Source of the DNA: Chlamydiales bacterium STE3
GTDB taxonomy: Bacteria; Chlamydiota; Chlamydiia; Chlamydiales; Parachlamydiaceae
Direction of reading: 5' to 3'
Assembly: GCA_011125455.1 (NCBI GenBank)
Contig: VKHO01000018.1
Span: 62,001 to 126,000, forward strand
Length of the DNA stretch: 64,000 nucleotides
In this document: positions 63,256-64,000 of the stretch, piece after piece
How positions within the stretch are numbered: the first letter of the stretch is position 1
Layout: each line of letters opens with the position of its first letter
The notes under the pieces: model-generated
Told to the model about the DNA's origin: nothing
What the model saw: the letters and a program-made list of their open reading frames with translations, nothing else
Database searches by the model: none
Program-made: the position numbers and the translations under genes

Positions 63256-63333
63256 TAGACTTTTTGCATGACTTGCTTTGCTTGAAAAAATTGATCATTT
63301 TTAGTAAGCAAAGCAAGTTATATAAGAGGTCTA
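63256..63333. mobile_element. Internally deleted MITE, copy E (78 bp)
   Basis: TAGACTTTTTGCATGACTTGC at the left (first 20 bases quoted in part) and TATAAGAGGTCTA at the right are the two terminal repeats of the 164-bp element; the middle ~86 bases are missing, leaving a near-perfect palindrome. Sits right after the cysteine desulfurase stop. Confidence 0.82.
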
Positions 63334-63362
63334 ATTTAAAAAATGACTTTTAATTAAGAAAC

Positions 63363-64000
63363 TTAAGCCATTTTTGTTTTTACAGAAACCGTTTTTATTC
63401 CAATAAGAGTGGCCTCTTTAATTGTGAATTCAAAGGGAGAAATTAGGACTGTTTCTCCTCCTTCTGGTGCATGTTCCAACAAGGAAAGCAATAAATCGGA
63501 GATAGTGTCTTCTGCTTCTCCTGGCAATGTCACCCCAAATTCTGCCTGAAAATCCGCTAAGGTCATCTTTCCCGGAACAGTCCTGTCAACAAGGGTGAGA
63601 GGCGTGGTTTCCTTTTTTTTGATAGGGCGTACTTTTCCAAATATCACCTCAACAACATCTTCAAAATTTAAAAACCCCTTAGCTTTACCAGAAGTACCTA
63701 ATACAATAGCGACATGTTCGCTATTTCTTCTAAATTGCTTAATGATTTGAAATAGTGGGGTTTGCTCCGTAACATACCAGGGAGGCTTGCAAAAATCCTT
63801 TACTTTCCTATTTCCTGGAACTCTAATCAGTTCTCTGACGAAAGCAATACCAATAATGTTAGCAACATCTTTATGGTAGACGAGGAAATAGGGGAGAGGA
63901 TTTTTAGGAAGTAAGCGCATTTTTTCAATAGTAAGATGAGAAGAAATAAGAGGCTGCGCTTCTAGGGAAGTCATGATGTGCTTGGCGGCTTTATCTTTAA
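63363..64000 (-). CDS. Partial CNNM/CorC-type CBS-pair protein (C-terminal part)
   Basis: The minus-strand frame is open through the window edge: the codons upstream of the ATG at 63972-63974 read KDKAAKHI, continuing the usual CBS-domain start before M-T, so that ATG is internal and the gene begins outside. Visible parts are two CBS motifs (MTSLEAQPLISSHLTIEKM ... and FCKPPWYVTEQTPLFQIIKQF ..., about residues 1-110 of the visible part) and a CorC/HlyC transporter-associated domain (about 125-200). The family (CNNM, 'hemolysin-like') carries divalent cations across the inner membrane; the membrane domain would be upstream outside the window. Confidence 0.87.
   Translation of the reverse strand, partial: KDKAAKHIMTSLEAQPLISSHLTIEKMRLLPKNPLPYFLVYHKDVANIIGIAFVRELIRVPGNRKVKDFCKPPWYVTEQTPLFQIIKQFRRNSEHVAIVLGTSGKAKGFLNFEDVVEVIFGKVRPIKKKETTPLTLVDRTVPGKMTLADFQAEFGVTLPGEAEDTISDLLLSLLEHAPEGGETVLISPFEFTIKEATLIGIKTVSVKTKMA

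Overview
The window looks like chromosomal DNA of an environmental chlamydia, most likely an amoeba-associated member of the Parachlamydiaceae; genus and species cannot be fixed from sequence alone. Supporting signs are the AT-rich composition, a fused alpha-beta glycyl-tRNA synthetase, an LL-diaminopimelate aminotransferase (DapL) lysine/meso-DAP route, a very short RodZ next to RNase HIII, a PP2C phosphatase next to a NifS-like cysteine desulfurase, and several candidate host-directed proteins (ankyrin-like protein, small exported peptides, a paralogous histidine-motif family).

Layout. 1-8.9 kb: a partial polytopic membrane protein, a tiny exported peptide, a photolyase/thioredoxin-like/epimerase run, an SDR pseudogene split by a MITE, a beta-barrel-like protein and a heavy-metal P-type ATPase. 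8.9-15.8 kb: recN, rnhC, rodZ, a DUF368 protein, truA and two tandem marC genes. 15.8-17.9 kb: a small AT-rich island with two paralogous basic proteins, one frameshifted. 17.9-23.9 kb: a dapB-dapA-dapL cluster in which dapB is fused in frame behind a phospholipase-D-like domain, followed upstream by recD2. 24.0-26.4 kb: a small exported protein, dnaG and a DCC-family protein. 26.4-33.4 kb: five tandem same-strand paralogs sharing an N-terminal W...HCHP domain, a variable Ser/Pro-rich linker with basic patches and, in four of them, a C-terminal H-x-H domain. 33.4-44.3 kb: an aldo/keto reductase remnant, glyQS, a GT2 glycosyltransferase, an EEPKEE repeat protein, rlmN-uvrC, and a large unknown protein with two in-frame stops near its end. 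44.3-50.1 kb: tRNA-Val, a degenerate threonyl-tRNA-synthetase-like gene, infC-rpmI-rplT-pheS (the classical thrS-infC-rpmI-rplT-pheS order), an RluA-type pseudouridine synthase and a GT9 heptosyltransferase. 50.1-64 kb: an ankyrin-like protein, an exported-looking methyltransferase, an APH-like kinase, the SRP RNA gene, a methyltransferase with a divergent asparagine-synthetase-like partner, a CPBP protease, an S9 peptidase, PP2C, NifS and a partial CNNM/CorC-like CBS protein.

Five copies of one TA-flanked palindromic element (four of exactly 164 bp, one of 78 bp) are scattered through the window. One copy can be removed on paper, leaving a single TA, and this rejoins the reading frame of the SDR pseudogene, which fixes both the element ends and the target duplication. 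The most promising undescribed material is the five-gene paralogous cluster at 26.5-33.4 kb. Other leads are the PLD-DapB fusion, the catalytically degenerate ThrRS-like protein at the ancestral thrS position, and the asparagine-synthetase homolog that lacks both the Cys nucleophile and the PP-loop Asp. All functional statements are from reading motifs and synteny by eye; no database search was run.
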